Shown here piece by piece: positions 1-11,876 of a stretch of 64,000 nucleotides of DNA. The position numbers and the translations under genes are program-made. A model generated the notes under the pieces. The model was not told the DNA's origin and did no database searches. It worked only from the letters and a program-made list of their open reading frames with translations. How positions within the stretch are numbered: the first letter of the stretch is position 1; every line of letters begins with the position of its first letter. This DNA comes from Sceloporus undulatus (lineage: Eukaryota; Chordata; Lepidosauria; Squamata; Phrynosomatidae). The DNA lies in assembly GCF_019175285.1 (NCBI RefSeq), contig NC_056529.1, forward strand, positions 20,429,907 to 20,493,906, read 5' to 3'.

Positions 1-204
1 TCCCCATTTCCCTCCTCCTGGCCTCCAGACATTTGCTGGGTGTTATAGTCGCATTGATTTCCCATAAAGCAGAGGAAAAATATGCAGAGGTTGGGGTTGC
101 TGCCTTTGAGCCACGGTTCGTGTGAGTCCAGTGACTTCTGGGCTGGATTTGGCCCAGAGGTCCAAATCACCCCTGTGCCATTCTTGCTTCTGGCGCCAAA
201 GTTT

Positions 205-1840
205 TTCCTCTCTTATGCCCACAGTTTGCAAGCATCATGGTCTTCCCACTGAACTACTGAGCCTGCATTACTGTCCCATCTCCTTTTGAGCCCTTGAGAC
301 TAGAGGTGTATCCATCCACATTGTAGAATTAAAGCAGTTTGACACCGCTTTCACTGTCATGACTCTCTACTGGGATTTGGAATGTAGTGAGATGTTCAAC
401 CTGGTTTGCCTGAGAGCACGGGTCCCTTACCTATCTACAAATTCTGTAGCATAGAACCACAGCAGTCAATGTGGTGCCAAACTGCTTTAATTCTGCGGTG
501 TGGATTCAGACAAACTGACAATGCATTGTGTGCAAATCCTGGAGTGAAAGCTAGGAAAATGCAATGACTTTTGCCTCTCGCTTTTTTGTGTCTCCTGATC
601 TGTCGCAGGACATCCCACTCCCGGGCCAAAGCAGACGCATCCGTGACAGCGGCCCAGAAAGCCCAAGAAGAAGCTCGAATTGCCCGGATCACTGCCAAAG
701 AGTTCTCGCCTTCCTTCCAGCACAGGGAAAACGGTCAGTGCAAGACACATATACACACACACAGAGTACCTGTCAGGCCCAAGAATGATTTCATTCTTCT
801 TTTAAGTCGTGCCGTGTGGCAAAGGCAGACATGTCCCTGCCATTTCTTCTGTAACAACGATCAATCTCTCCTTGGCACTCCTGCTCAGCTATCGAGCCAG
901 GATCGCTGTCCCTTCTCCTTCTGAGTCCTTGAGATTGAAGTCTTTCCTTCCTTATGGTCACAATTTGCAAGCATTCCCTGCTCAGCTATTGAGCCAGGAT
1001 TGCTGTCCTCTCTCCTTCTGAATCCTTGACACTAGAGCTGAATCCACACTGCAGAATTAAAGTGGTTTGACGCCTAGTCGACTGCCACAACTCTATCATA
1101 CAAACCTAGGATTTTTAGTTTGGTCAGGCACCAGCACTCTCACCCAACTACAAATGCCAGGATTTTGTAGGATAAAGTCATGACAGTTAACATGGTGTCA
1201 AACTGCTTTAATCCTGCAGCGTGGAACCTAATTGTGCAGTGTGGACCCTAGGTTTTTCCTCCCTTATGTGCACAGTTTGCAAGCATCTTGTTCTTCCCAT
1301 TCAGCTATTGAGCCAGGATCACTGTCCCTTCTCCTTTTGAGTCCTTGAGATGAAGTGTTTCCTCCCTTACGGCCACAATTTGCAAGCATTTAAGTTTTCC
1401 CCTCTCAGCTATTGAGCTTTGATTTCTGTCCCGTCTCCTTTTGAGCCCTTGAGACTAGAGGTGTATCCATCCACACTGCAGAATTAAAGCAGTTTGACAC
1501 CACTTTAACTGCCATGACTCTATCCAGGAATTTGGAATTTAATGAGATGTTCATTCTGGACTTCCTGAGAGCACTAGTGCCTTCCCTATCTACAAATCTC
1601 AGAATTCTGTAGCATAGAATCACATCAGTCAGTGTGGTGCCAAACTGCTTTAATTCTGCAGTATGGATACCCTTTAAGGTTTTCCTCCCTGAATGGTCAT
1701 AATTTGTAAGCATCTTGGTCTTCCTGCTAAAGCTATTGAGCCAGGATCACTGTTCCTTCTCCTTTTGGGCCCTCGAGAGTAAGTTTTTCTCCTCTTTATA
1801 GCCACAATTTGCAAGTATCTTGGTCTTCCTTTAACACAGT
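205..1840. repeat. Tandem array of ~100 bp units with MITE copies, in JPH3 intron
   Basis: A unit of about 100 bases recurs at about 205-300, 875-930, 935-1030, 1255-1350, 1355-1450, 1680-1780 and 1785-1840. Shared words are 'cacaatttgcaagcat', 'cagctattgagccagg' and 'ctgtcccttctcctttt'. Between the units lie inverted-repeat elements whose ends read like 'actgcagaattaaagcagtt' (about 305-510, 1030-1245, 1465-1675). The unit-plus-element block at 205-510 looks duplicated at about 1440-1675. JPH3 coding exon 609-733 lies inside the array span. Copies are diverged, so the array is old. Confidence 0.75.
609..733 (+). CDS. JPH3: Junctophilin-3, exon before the long linker exon
   Basis: Junctophilin-3 holds the plasma membrane close to the endoplasmic reticulum in excitable cells, mainly neurons. 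N-terminal MORN repeats bind the plasma membrane and a C-terminal helix anchors in the ER. This 125 bp exon begins after the acceptor ending 'tgtcgcag' and ends before the donor 'gtcagt'. It starts with the third base of a codon, runs 41 codons and ends one base into a glycine codon. The residues SRAKADASVTAAQKAQEEAR and ITAKEFSPSFQHREN match the helical region after the last MORN repeats, nearly invariant in JPH3. The MORN exons must lie left of the window. Paralogues JPH1, JPH2 and JPH4 share this helix, but the next exons fit JPH3 best. Confidence 0.93.
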
Positions 1841-2687
1841 CAAGATTCTGGGATGCCAACCCAAGTCTGGTCAATGTCAGCAAATTATTCATCCCAGCTC
1901 ACCCTGGCATCCTCTTATCCTTTCCATCATAAGTCTGAGGATGCAAGCTGCTTCTCTGTCCCAGGTTTTAAAAGATGTGTGATGCCTCTTCAGCATAGGA
2001 TGAAAAGAAGGCTATCCATTTACCTCAGTTTTTTAAAATATTTCCCTCAGAGATCTTGAAGACCCAAAGCACCAGGAGCCATTGACACTCCAGATTAGAG
2101 AGCAGAAGCTTTGGACTGATGTTTTGGACTTCAGCTTCCAGAATCCTTCCCCCATTACTTTAAACCCACAGTGCATAAGAGTTGCAGTGTTAAATACTTG
2201 TTGGATTACATTTGGGTTTCCCTATAGAGGGTAGAGGAAAGGATAGAGTCTCCTTTACCCATTTCTTGCAAATCTGCATTGCCAGAACGAAATGGGAAGC
2301 AGTGTCTTTTTGCTAAAGCAATGATTTAGAAGGCAAGGCTTTGGCACAGTTTACAAGTGGAGCTGAAAGCACCCTGCCACCTTCTGGGACCTCTAATGTG
2401 ACGACGTGATGTTCTGCGCAGTTTCCCCTGCTGTGGCAAGGCATTTGTCAGGTTTATTTGAAAAGGAAAAGGAAAAAAATAATAACAGAAGCAGGTTCGT
2501 TCAGGGACGGCAGGTAAACATATAAACCAGCCACACGGATTGTTCTTCAGCAAGACGAAGGAAGCAGCGGAGCAATGCCAAAAATGACTCCAAAGGTAGA
2601 TTTGAAGACCTGCAGCAGATTTTTTTTTAACACACTGGGATTCATGTGTAGACACTCATTTTTCTATGCAGGGAAAAAGAATGAAGG

Positions 2688-2717
2688 AAAACCATCATCA
2701 TCATCATCATCATCATT
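2688..2717. repeat. (ATC)n microsatellite
   Basis: A short uninterrupted run of 'atc' triplets lies in the JPH3 intron, next to a 'tcttacttgcttgtaagtaaga' type inverted motif. No coding role is seen. Confidence 0.9.
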
Positions 2718-3073
2718 TCTTACTTGCTTGTAAGTAAGAATGGATTGAGGTGGAGAACACCAGCAATTAACTAAAACACAACATCAATTGAAAACACATC
2801 AGTTAAAACACGCATACGTTTAAAAGGACTAATAAGATGTATTCATATTAAAACAATCCACATTTAACATTCACAATTGAAAAATGATCTGGATAGGTCT
2901 GCCAGAAGAGACTGGTCTTGAATGTTGTTTTAAATTTGGACAGAGTATTCACATCTAAGTGACAAGCATGACATGATCAATGCACACGTCATACCACAAA
3001 ATCTAGTGTCCACTGGTGGGTCCCCAGGTCAGTGGAGTTGCCACTTTGGGTCTAAGTGCAAACTTTACAAAAG

Positions 3074-3312
3074 AGAGTCCCGGAGTAGCAGAAAACAAGC
3101 TTGCTCCATCCTCAATATGACATCCCTTCAAACATGGCTATCCAGTCCCCTCTTAACTTTCTTTTCCCCAGGGTAAACATACCCAGCTCCTTAAGCTACT
3201 CCTCAGAGGGCTTCATGGTTTCCAGATCTTTCACCATTTTGGTCACCTTCCTTTGGACATGCTCCAGCTTACCAATATCCCTCTTGAATTCTGCCCAGAA
3301 CTGGACATAGTA
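3074..3312 (-). mobile_element. CR1-like LINE fragment, ORF2 C-terminal region
   Basis: Read on the minus strand this resembles the 3' part of a CR1 ORF2, with an EERLRELG-like stretch. On the plus strand it shows the tell-tale 'tcaatatgacatcccttcaa' and 'ttcaccattttggtcacctt' also present in the next element. It lies directly against the CR1 3' end at 3314-3785 in the same orientation, so this may be two insertions or one rearranged copy. Confidence 0.7.
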
Positions 3313-3313
3313 T

Positions 3314-3785
3314 TCATAGAATCATAGAATGATAGAGTAGAAAGAGACCCCAAGGGCCACCCAGTCCAACCCCATTCTGCCATGCAAGAACTCACAATCA
3401 AAGCACCCCTAAGAGATGGCCATCCAGCCTCTGTTTAAAGACCTCCAAAGAAGGTGACTCTCCAAGGAAGTGTGTTCCACTGTCGATCAGCCCTTACTGT
3501 CAGGAAGTCCCTCCTAATGTTTAGGTGGAATCTATTTTCCTGGACTTGCATCCATTGCTCCATGTTCTAGTCTCTAGAGCAGCAGAAAAAAAGCTTGTTC
3601 CCTCCTCAATATGACATCCCTTCAAATACTTAAACAGGGCTATCATATCACCTCTTAGCCATCTCTTTTCCAGGCTGAACATCCCCAGATCCCTAAGTCG
3701 CTCCTCATAAGGCATGGTTTCCGAGCCCTTCACCATTTTGGTGGCCCTCCTTTGGACATGCTCAATTTTTCAACATCCTTGATAG
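3314..3785 (-). mobile_element. CR1 LINE, 3' end including ORF2 C-terminus
   Basis: The minus strand encodes a 71-residue stretch with PYEERLRDLGMFSLEKRWLR and GDMIALFKYLKG, the hallmark C-terminus of CR1 ORF2. Its 3' end is the short tandem 'tcatagaatcatagaat' on the plus strand, the typical CR1 3' microsatellite (ATTCTATGATTCTATGA in sense). Like most CR1 copies it is severely 5'-truncated. Confidence 0.9.
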
Positions 3786-4717
3786 GATGCCAGCCTAACA
3801 CATCACACTGGGTAGTCATGTACCACATGCATTTCTGACAGACCCCTGGGGCACAAGTGTCTTTGACACTACAAAAGCATTCAAAAAAGGCAGGGAGTGT
3901 TCAGCCACATAGCATCATTGCAAAAGCAGCACACTTGACACCTCTGTGCCCATTTCCCCCAAATCTCTCATCGCTTTCCCCTCGATTTCTCTTCCGAATT
4001 GCCCACTCGGCTGATGTAACTCCTTCCTTCCTTGCCGTCTTGCATTGCCTTGGTAACTAGCCACACTCCTTCCCCTTCCGCCTCCTCAACCTGCCCACTC
4101 CTTCAGAAGTTTCCCTGTCCCAGAATACATAAAATATTGTCACCCGTTCCGACTGTGCTCACTGCTTCTGTTTTCCCCAGCTATCCAAAAAGCAGGTTTC
4201 TTCCCCCACTCTCCTGAAGGTTTGACCATTTAACACACTCATTAAAATGGAAATAATAATAATAATATTAGAAATGTGATGACTTGGCTGCTTTCAGCAA
4301 AATACTGTAAAAGAATGATGCGATGCTTTATCGATTTGCTTGGTGAGTCTTTTTCACTCCCTCAAAGTGCCTTATGCTAGGTATATAGAAGCAGGTTTTA
4401 TGTGAGCCAGTGACTAGGGCTTAGTTTCTCACTTGCTTGCTGTGGGAATTTCATAGTTGAATAAAGGAACTTTCCCAGGCTTGGCTTGTGATGTGCATGC
4501 CCAGCATGCAAATTCACCATCCTAGTGAACTCACTGCTAAAATGATCTGTGCCATTATGCAACTCAATAGACCTACAAGATTCTATGGGTTATCTCTTTA
4601 ACAGAGGTTGTACTACCTGACAAAACCATTCAGGAACAGAATAGCAGGGGGTCAGTTGCTAGTTTATTTTTGTTGCATCCTTTATTTGTTTGCTTTCCCT
4701 TCCGCCTTTCTCTCCAG

Positions 4718-5631
4718 GGCTAGAGTGCCAGAGGCCGAAGCGCCAAAACTCCAGCGACGATATCGAGGTCCTTTCCACGGGGACCCCCCTCCAGCAAGAA
4801 AGCCCGGAGCTGTACAGGAAAGGAACCACTCCTTCCGACCTCACTCCTGATGACAGCCCCTTGCAAAGCTTCCCCGCCAGCCCTTCCTCCACGCCACCCC
4901 TGGGTCCCTCCTGCCGGAACAAGAGCGCCCACTTCTCCAGGCAGGTTTGCATGGACGAAGAGAGGGGCGGGGAGATCCAGATGTTGCTGGAAGGCCGCGG
5001 TAGGGACTATATGAGACCCAACAGCTGGGCTGAAGACAAGGAGGGTGGGGCCCATGGCGTCAGGGGCGGGGCGCTGCGCACCAGCCAATCAGTGGCTCCG
5101 TCCGAAGACTACCGGGGTCGAAGCGGTGGGCACAAGCACGTGGCAGCCTCGAACCACAAACAGCGGGAACGTTGGGCGGACCCCCCTTCCACGGTTTCAT
5201 GGACTCACCACCGTCCTCACCACCATGGCTCCGGGAGCAACAAGCTCATGGAGATGGACGAGGAGAAGCTGAGCAACTACGAGATGGAGATGAAGCCTCT
5301 CATGAGGATGGATTCTTATATGCAAGAGATGCACTCCCAAAAAAGACACTATAGCAAAGTGGGGCCCAGCCGGAGCCATGCGGAGGATTACCACGGGGAT
5401 GAGCGGAGCTTTGGGGTCCAGAGACTGAGAGCCAAATCCCAAAACAAGGAGAACTTCAGGCCCGCTTCTTCTGCCGAACCGACCGTGCAGAAACTAGACA
5501 GTCTGAGGTTTGGGGAAAAAGGGGAGCCCCGGCTCTTGAGGTGGGACTTGACCTGCTCCCCGCCACAGAAATCCTTACCTGTTGCACTAGAATCAGAGGA
5601 GGAAAATGGGGACGAGCTCAAATCCGGCGCG
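4718..5631 (+). CDS. JPH3: Junctophilin-3, large divergent-linker exon
   Basis: This 914 bp exon is open throughout. The acceptor follows a pyrimidine tract ending 'ttctctccag'; the first two bases complete the glycine codon of the previous exon, and the exon ends on a whole codon before 'gtaagt'. Segments recalled from human JPH3 are clear: DDIEVLSTGTPLQQESPELY near the start, HFSRQV followed by DEERGGEIQMLLEGR, then RLRAKSQNKENFRPASSAEP and RLLRWDLT with SPPQKSLPVALESEEENGDE near the end. The middle (about 5040-5350) is rich in Ser, Gly, His and Arg and is the fast-evolving 'divergent region' of the family. JPH3 is favoured over its paralogues because these segments are specific to it. Confidence 0.96.
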
Positions 5632-5854
5632 GTAAGTGCGTTTGGCATGTTCTTGTGCATATATGTGTGAAATAGGTAGAAATGCATACCTTCCAGTTGT
5701 TCCAAATTGTCAGGGACAGTCCTGATTAATTCTCTGCCATCCCACTTTTTCAGCTGCTTTTAAACTGCCCTGGTTTCTCTCTCTTCCTCCTCCTTTCCTT
5801 CTTTGTCCTTAGCGGACTTCAAAAGGCTTCAAATGTGAGTTCAGAATGCAAAAC

Positions 5855-6160
5855 TACAGTTGCCCCCCTGCATTTGTGGCTTTGATTTTGCATATTTGAT
5901 TATTTGTGGATTTGATTTAATATGTTCTCTCTAGGAATCTCGATGTCCTCCGGTGCAACTCTGCTGGAAGCCGCCCATAGAGTTGCATTCGAAGAATGAG
6001 AGCTTATTAGAGAAAATGCTTGTCTAGGCATTTGCAGGTCTGGTCTGATTCTTTCGTCAACTTCTGGCAGATGTGAACCGCAGAGTTGTTCTGGAGGACT
6101 TAGAGATTCCTAGACAGGTGTTATTATTATTATTATTATTATTCTTTATTTATATAGCGC
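5855..6160. mobile_element. Tigger-like non-autonomous DNA element with ATT tract
   Basis: The segment starts 'acagttgcccccctgcattt', like the CAGTGGTCCCTCCACATT ends seen at 13177 and 29331. It also carries the internal palindrome 'tgttctctctaggaatct' ... 'gagattcctagacagg' shared with those copies. The right part ends in a (TTA)n run at 6121-6144 followed by 'tttatttatatagcgctgta', typical of a LINE tail. It lies in the JPH3 intron and is diverged. Confidence 0.55.
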
Positions 6161-6359
6161 TGTAGAGGTGTTCTCTGTGGCTGGCATCTTCAGAGAATGC
6201 CCTGAAAAGAGGTAGAAAGTGTGTTCACCTCACACTTGATCCATTCAGTTCCTTGTGAGAATGACTGAGGGGGCTGCAGAAGCTCAGGTCCAGGAGTGTT
6301 GAATGGCAAGCTGTAACATGATGTGCATGAGGAACTATTGCCCTGTCTTGTGTCATGTG

Positions 6360-6660
6360 CTATACAGTGCCATGGCAGTGCACTACGGACACCACAACGG
6401 AGTGGCACTGCAGGAGGGCATTGCACTATGGGCACCACAATGCACTGGCAATGCACTACTGACCCAATAATGCAGTGCCACTATACTGTGGGCACCACAA
6501 TGCAGTGTCACTGCCACTGCACTGCAGAACACACAACGCAGTGGCAGTGCATTAAGGACAGCACAATGGAGTGGCACTACACTAAGGTCACCACAATGCA
6601 AACCACATAGTGGCACCACACTAGGGATACCACAACATTGTGCACTGCACTACTGACCCC
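6360..6660. repeat. Degenerate minisatellite in JPH3 intron
   Basis: About seven loose copies of a 35-45 base unit built from 'gcactacggacaccacaa', 'atgcagtggcactgcact' and close variants. The unit is itself partly palindromic (cagtggcagtgc / gcactgcactg), so the transcript could fold. No coding sense. Confidence 0.75.
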
Positions 6661-7431
6661 ACTTACTATAAAATCATTTAAAAGCAGACAAAAGTTTAAA
6701 AAAATAAATGAAACACAACCCAGTGTGGCATACTTTGAGCATTGGATTATGGCTCTGGAGATCTGGATTCGATGCCAGCTGTGGAAACCTAGCGGGTGAC
6801 ACTCTCAGCCCCCAAAAAACCCATGATAGCATCACTTTAAGTCTGTGAAATCCTGAGGTTTGTAGTTCAGTGAGACACTAGACCTCTAGGTCTGAGAATG
6901 CTAAGTACCTTTTCCTAAACTGTAAATGCTGTAGGGTGCTGCATGGTACTTAAAGTGGAATCACAGTGCTATACTTTTAGGACCCTAGGTTTGAAATTAA
7001 AAATGGGAATCAATGGGAATGACTGGTAGCAAAGTGTCAGATGTGCAAAGTGAAAAAATTGGGCAGAAACACACTGATTGAACTCTTTATCATTTCTGAG
7101 TGAACTCGTCTTTTGCAAAACTGATATATAAATTGCCTTCTCCATCTACAACAACAGGATACAATGATCCTCCTAAACAGTGGCCTTGTAAAAACACTTT
7201 TGATCTAAGAAGGCTTTTGATGCAGTTGACAGTTTTGTCTTTGTTTACCTTGCGCCTGTCACCATCACTGTTTAGCTTTACATTTCCTGAAGTAAATTAT
7301 TGAAGAACCCAAAACTCTGAGCATCTCTGAAGACAAATTCCTTGCAAATGGAGACCAAGATACTCCATCACAGGCTGTGAGGTGTAACTTAACAATGACA
7401 GAACTCTATCACTGACACAACTTAAAAGTGT

Positions 7432-7651
7432 GGGTGTGTCTACACTATTGAAATATTGCAGTTTGACACCACTTTAACTGCTATGGCTCCATCCTATAGA
7501 ATCCTGGGGTTGTTGTTTTGTGAGGCGCCAGCACTCTTGGGAGAGAAGTCTAAAGACCTTGTAAAACAACAAATCCCATGATTCCGTAGGAGGGAGCCAC
7601 AGCATTTAAAGTGGTGTCAAACTGCATTATTTAAACAGTGTAGATGCACCC
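7432..7651. mobile_element. Harbinger-like MITE with long terminal inverted repeats
   Basis: The ends read 'gggtgtgtctacactattga' and '...cagtgtagatgcaccc', and the arms stay complementary for about 80 bases (tttgacaccactttaactg / aaagtggtgtcaaactgc). Sister copies lie at 19451-20052, 23864-24061, 44628-44960, 44998-45200 and 48991-49408. The copy at 23864 has a clean 3 bp target duplication, which points to the PIF/Harbinger superfamily. Confidence 0.75.
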
Positions 7652-8011
7652 TATGTTAAAGAATTGTAATGATGCATAACAGGGTACCTTGCAAGACATC
7701 TCATTGCACAAACAGGGCTCCCACCACATAATGGAGGATCACACAAAATATCCCTGGCTTTATACACAAAGTAGTGCACTACAAAAAAGCGGGACATTTC
7801 CCCACCCAAGCATAGGGCACCCATGACTTTGCCTTCTGTTCTGCATTACCCATGGCTCTGTTGGGAGATATTGCCCACTCTCCTTGCTCTCCTGCAAAGT
7901 GCCATATTGGTGCACATCACAACTCTTGCACCCTGCTTGCTCCATTAGTGGTCCAGATAGTGCAGATACAAAAATACTTCCCTCCATTTACCGTTATAGT
8001 TTATATTTGTT

Positions 8012-8246
8012 GTTATTATGTGCCTTCAAGTCATTTCCGACTTTTGACGACCCTCAGGTGACTCTATCATGGGGTTTTCTTGGAAAGGTTTGTTCGGAGC
8101 ATGTTTGCCATTGCCTTCCCCTGAGGCTGAGAGTGTGTGCCTTGCCCAAGGTTACCCAGTGGGTTTCGATAGCCAAGCTGGGATTCGAACCCTGGTCTCC
8201 AGAGTCACAGTCCAATACTCAAACCACTGTGCCACACTGGCTCCCA
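8012..8246 (-). mobile_element. tRNA-derived SINE (Sauria-type, BovB-like tail)
   Basis: The minus strand gives a tRNA-like head with A and B boxes ('tggtttgagtattgg', 'gggttcgaatcccag'), a middle with 'gtaaccttgggcaaggcac', and a tail ending in 'acttgaaggcacataataac'. The tail resembles the 3' end of BovB/RTE LINEs, as described for Sauria SINEs. Other copies in the window share the same layout. Confidence 0.85.
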
Positions 8247-8421
8247 ATAATCTACTGTATATATTACGTATGTACTATTATCTGTCCATAATATTCTATT
8301 TATCTCCTCCTTCAATTAGTTTATCCTTTAAGACCCATGTTAACTTGGCAATTTGGGCCAACGGAGCAACCTTAACCCATACTTCCATTGTCCGTAATTC
8401 ATCTTTTAAATACCTTATCTA

Positions 8422-8806
8422 CTTGACTATAAGTCGGCCTCATGTATAAGTCAAGGGCAGGTTTTGAGGCCAAAATTATGGATTTTGATATGCCCCATGG
8501 ATAAGTTGAGGGTAAAACAGGGTCATGTGATGAAGGATCTAAAGGATGACGCAAGGAAAACAATGCCAAACAACTTGCAAAATCCCAGAAGGCATAACTG
8601 TTTGTACTCATCCTAAAAGCTGGATGGATGAGAGAGGGTCAGTGCTTCCAGGACAGATTATACTTTGCCTTTCACCAGTACATGGTTCCTTTTTTAAAAT
8701 AAGAGTTAAAGTACAGTACTAACATTGACCCATGGATAAGTCGCCCTCTGTTTTGGGGGTCAATTTTTTGACTACAATTTCTAGACCTATACATGAGTAT
8801 ATACAT
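8422..8806 (-). mobile_element. Tc1/mariner-type MITE, ~390 bp
   Basis: The terminal inverted repeats are CTGTATATACTCA-like, with the motif 'tataagtcgac' just inside each end, and TA flanks both sides. Four other copies (19536, 21538, 22515, 52162) have the same ends, 385-405 bp length and TA target duplications. This copy runs in reverse relative to those. No transposase is encoded, so it is non-autonomous. Confidence 0.8.
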
Positions 8807-9954
8807 TAGACAGCATATTTCTTTATTTGACTGGCATGCTCTGCCCAGATTTGCGTAATGCGTAATTTATCCTGCATACGGACATCACCAAGGTTTGTCC
8901 CTTGGAACATTACAGAGGGTCATCTTTAGGTTTCAGGTTTTGACCCTAAAATCTTGGGGCCTTGGATAATACGGACCAGGCAGCCCACACCGAGAGACCC
9001 CAAAGAAGTTTAAAACAGGATTTTTTTTAGCATCAGTCCACAAGATATGAAGGAGACGAATCCATTCCTCTCACTTTAATTTTGCTGTACAATTTTCAGT
9101 TTGTGTTGCTCTGGTTAGATGGCCTCTTTCCGTCTCCAACTATTGTGGTTGTGGTTGCTTCTGGTGGGGGAAAGGGAAAGTGTTAAAATATATATGGATA
9201 ACAGCAGCTTGGTGTTTAACTTGGCAGTCTTACCGTGCCGCTGAGATGTTGTAGGCCATTAAAAGTTGCCCTCCCAGTGGAGTACCCAAAGTGACATTTG
9301 CAAAATGTTGAAAAAGCCAAGCGAGTCAAACTCGGATGCTGAAGTTGCGCTGCGTGCGAAATGTCACTTGCGCTTTCCCAGATGGGTCTCCTGGAGGCAG
9401 AAACAGATTCTCCCCAGGGTGGGATGCAGGCTGGGTTCCCAGAAGGGCAAGCATGGATGTGAGTTAGAGAGGTAGGTTTGCAGCCCTGTTCCTCTGCAAA
9501 ACCCAAAGACATGAGCAACATTCAGAGGTCCAATTGCTGCGACTGCTGTTGGATCTCCAGCGAAAGCCATGGTCTAAGGGAGGTAGAGACCGAAAGGGAA
9601 AATGCTGTAGAGGCTTTTGGATCAAGTGAGTCATGAATATTAGCAAGCCTCTCACCGGACCTCTGCCAAACGCTCCTGGTGCCATTCCAAGCCTTGGTCT
9701 ATTTGCTTTTGGAGTGGCTCCTGTATTTTCTCACTGTAGAAGAAGCAAAGGAGGATGAGGAGGAGGAATTGATAGGGGCACATAAAGAAAAAAAACAGCT
9801 AACTAGCTAAAATGAAGACTGGTCTGCTGGTGCAGCTGGATTCGGCACCACTTTGAGATAATCTTATATCTGGAGGTAGCTGTGTTGCAAGAAAATATAG
9901 CAATATTGGGGGGGGGAGACATTATGTCGATACTGTTATTCGGCCAACCCAAAG

Positions 9955-10256
9955 GCACCAAACACATTATGAGCTCCGCTCATCTACCACCCTGGCCCAA
10001 TTTAGGAAGGTTCTCAAAACCTTCCTATTTAATCAGGCATTCCCCGACTAAATATCCTGTGGGCCTCCCTCCTCTCTCATGGCCGTGAGGTTGGGCTAAG
10101 GGGTTTTTTATTGTTTTTAAGGATTGTTGTTTATGCTATATGTATTTTTAACCTGTATGTTGTTTGCACTTTGGTGCATTTTGTTAGCCGCCCTGATCGT
10201 TTGGAAGGGCGGGGTATAAATAAAAATTTTATTATTTATTATTATTTATTATTATA
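9955..10256 (+). mobile_element. L2/CR1-group LINE 3' end
   Basis: The sequence runs from 'aaggttctcaaaaccttcct' through T-rich UTR to 'agccgccctgatcgtttgga', 'gggcggggtataaataaaa' and an ATT-rich tail. That order is the usual 3' terminus of L2-like LINEs in reptiles. The rest of the element is missing through 5' truncation. Confidence 0.75.
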
Positions 10257-10712
10257 CAGGCTTTTGAAGCTTACAGGCTTCTTCAGGCATGAATGTTAAA
10301 AGTTATTTTAACTGAAAGCTCATCTCGTTTCAATTGAAATTAAACATTACTCTGTACAGGTTTTAATTTATTAACAAGGAGGGGGGAATAGATGCACTTT
10401 TCTTTTGCCTGTTTCTCCTTATCTGGAGTGGTACTCCTTCGGATAACATATTGCACTAAAATGCTGCTTCAGCAAGCATGTAAAATGAAACTAGCCCTTT
10501 TAAGTTACAAACAATTTGGACAACATGCCTGGACTTATATTGTTCACTAGCAATTCATACATAATTGGAAACCTCATTAAACTTAATTTTTTTTAAGTTA
10601 TTTTGAGGAATGTGCCAGTGAAGGGTCACCAAACAGCATCTTTCTTGAGATGTTAAAACTGAGCTTAAGACAGTGGTGGAGGGTGGTTTGATGCAGGTGG
10701 AGTCCACAATCC

Positions 10713-10748
<36 letters not shown>
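10713..10748. repeat. (AAT)n microsatellite
   Basis: About twelve 'aat' triplets without interruption, in the last JPH3 intron. A fragment of a Harbinger-like MITE follows to about 10860. Confidence 0.9.
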
Positions 10749-11189
10749 GTCATTTTGAGAGAGGTATTTAGAGTTCTCAGCTGGGGAGCTCTAGTGCCTC
10801 ACCAAACTACAAACCTCAGGATTCAATAAGATGGAGCCATGGCTATTAAAAGTGGAATATAGAACAATGGTTATGTAGCGTGAAAGGGCTCTGAGTCACA
10901 AAGCAACTCAGCTCTTGAACGGAGGACTCTTTCTGCAGGGCGTTTGCAATTAGTTTATGAAGAAGATGCGGTTGGCATTGTGTTTTGCTTTGGTCTGGCA
11001 GTCGCAGCTCTTGGACAGATTATCGTAATTGCACAAAGCCAGATGTGTGGGAAACCAGATCTGAGAGAGAGAGGGAAGAAAAAGGATCCTTCAGGGTGTT
11101 GACATTAATATCCCTTTTCGTACATTGCCCATGCACTGTTTGCATTTTTGACATCTGTTGCACATGGTCAGCACAGGCAGCCAATATGG

Positions 11190-11370
11190 ACAGTCGGCCC
11201 TCCATATCCATAGATTCTTTATCCACCGATTCATCCATCCATGGTTTGAAAATATTTTAAGATGCCATTTTATATAAGGGATACCATTTTACTATGCCAT
11301 TGTTTATAATGGGACTTGAATATCCACAGATTTTGGTATCCAGGCAGTATCCTGGAACCAAAACCTGGAA
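11190..11370. mobile_element. Tigger-like MITE
   Basis: One end is 'cagtcggccctccatatcca'; the body has 'ccatggtttgaaaatatttt' and 'cacagattttggtatccagg'. This closely follows the non-autonomous Tigger (TcMar) pattern known in mammals. It sits about 430 bp before the last JPH3 exon. Confidence 0.7.
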
Positions 11371-11795
11371 CCGCTGTTGGGTTAATTGAATGCAAACAAT
11401 GTTTGAACTTGCAGCAACGGAGAAAAACTGAGGACAAAGGGGGAAAGTGGGAGGAGGAGAAAGAAACTGGGACATTTTAAAAGCAGCTGAAAAAATGGGG
11501 CAACAGAGGATTAATCATTACTGTCTCAATTATGCAATGAAAATCCAGAGCAAAACTCTACTTCAGTCTGAGCCATGTCTCCAAAAAAGCGAATTTTGGA
11601 GAGATGCTTTGGTCCTTCAGATGTTTCAGACTGTCTTTCCCATAATCCCTGGCCATGCTGTCTGGGGGGCATTATGGGATCTGTAGTCCCAAAACTTCCA
11701 AGCCTTTCTCTGTGACTTTTTCATCAGTTCATCTGTGCCTTTTTTTTTTTCCTTTCTTTCTTTTCATCCTTCTTTTCCTCCTTTCTCTCCTCCAG

Positions 11796-11876
11796 GGTTC
11801 GGCTCCCATCCTGGTAGTCATGGTGATCTTGTTAAACATTGGAGTTGCCATTTTGTTTATTAACTTTTTCATCTAA
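11796..11876 (+). CDS. JPH3: Junctophilin-3, terminal exon: ER membrane anchor
   Basis: The last coding exon is 81 bp: 26 codons plus TAA, in phase 0 with the previous exon. The acceptor 'ttctctcctccag' follows a long CT-rich tract. It begins GSAPILVV and continues as an unbroken hydrophobic helix ending ILFINFFI, essentially the human JPH3 C-terminus. The exon therefore encodes the single ER/SR transmembrane anchor and almost nothing else; skipping it would give a protein without its ER tether. The coding sequence is intact across all three exons in this window, covering roughly the last 370 residues. Confidence 0.96.
   Translation, partial: GSAPILVVMVILLNIGVAILFINFFI

Noticed and set aside
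8012-8246. Possible tRNA gene
   Set aside because: A and B boxes are present but the arms do not fold into a clean cloverleaf and a SINE body follows; many copies exist.
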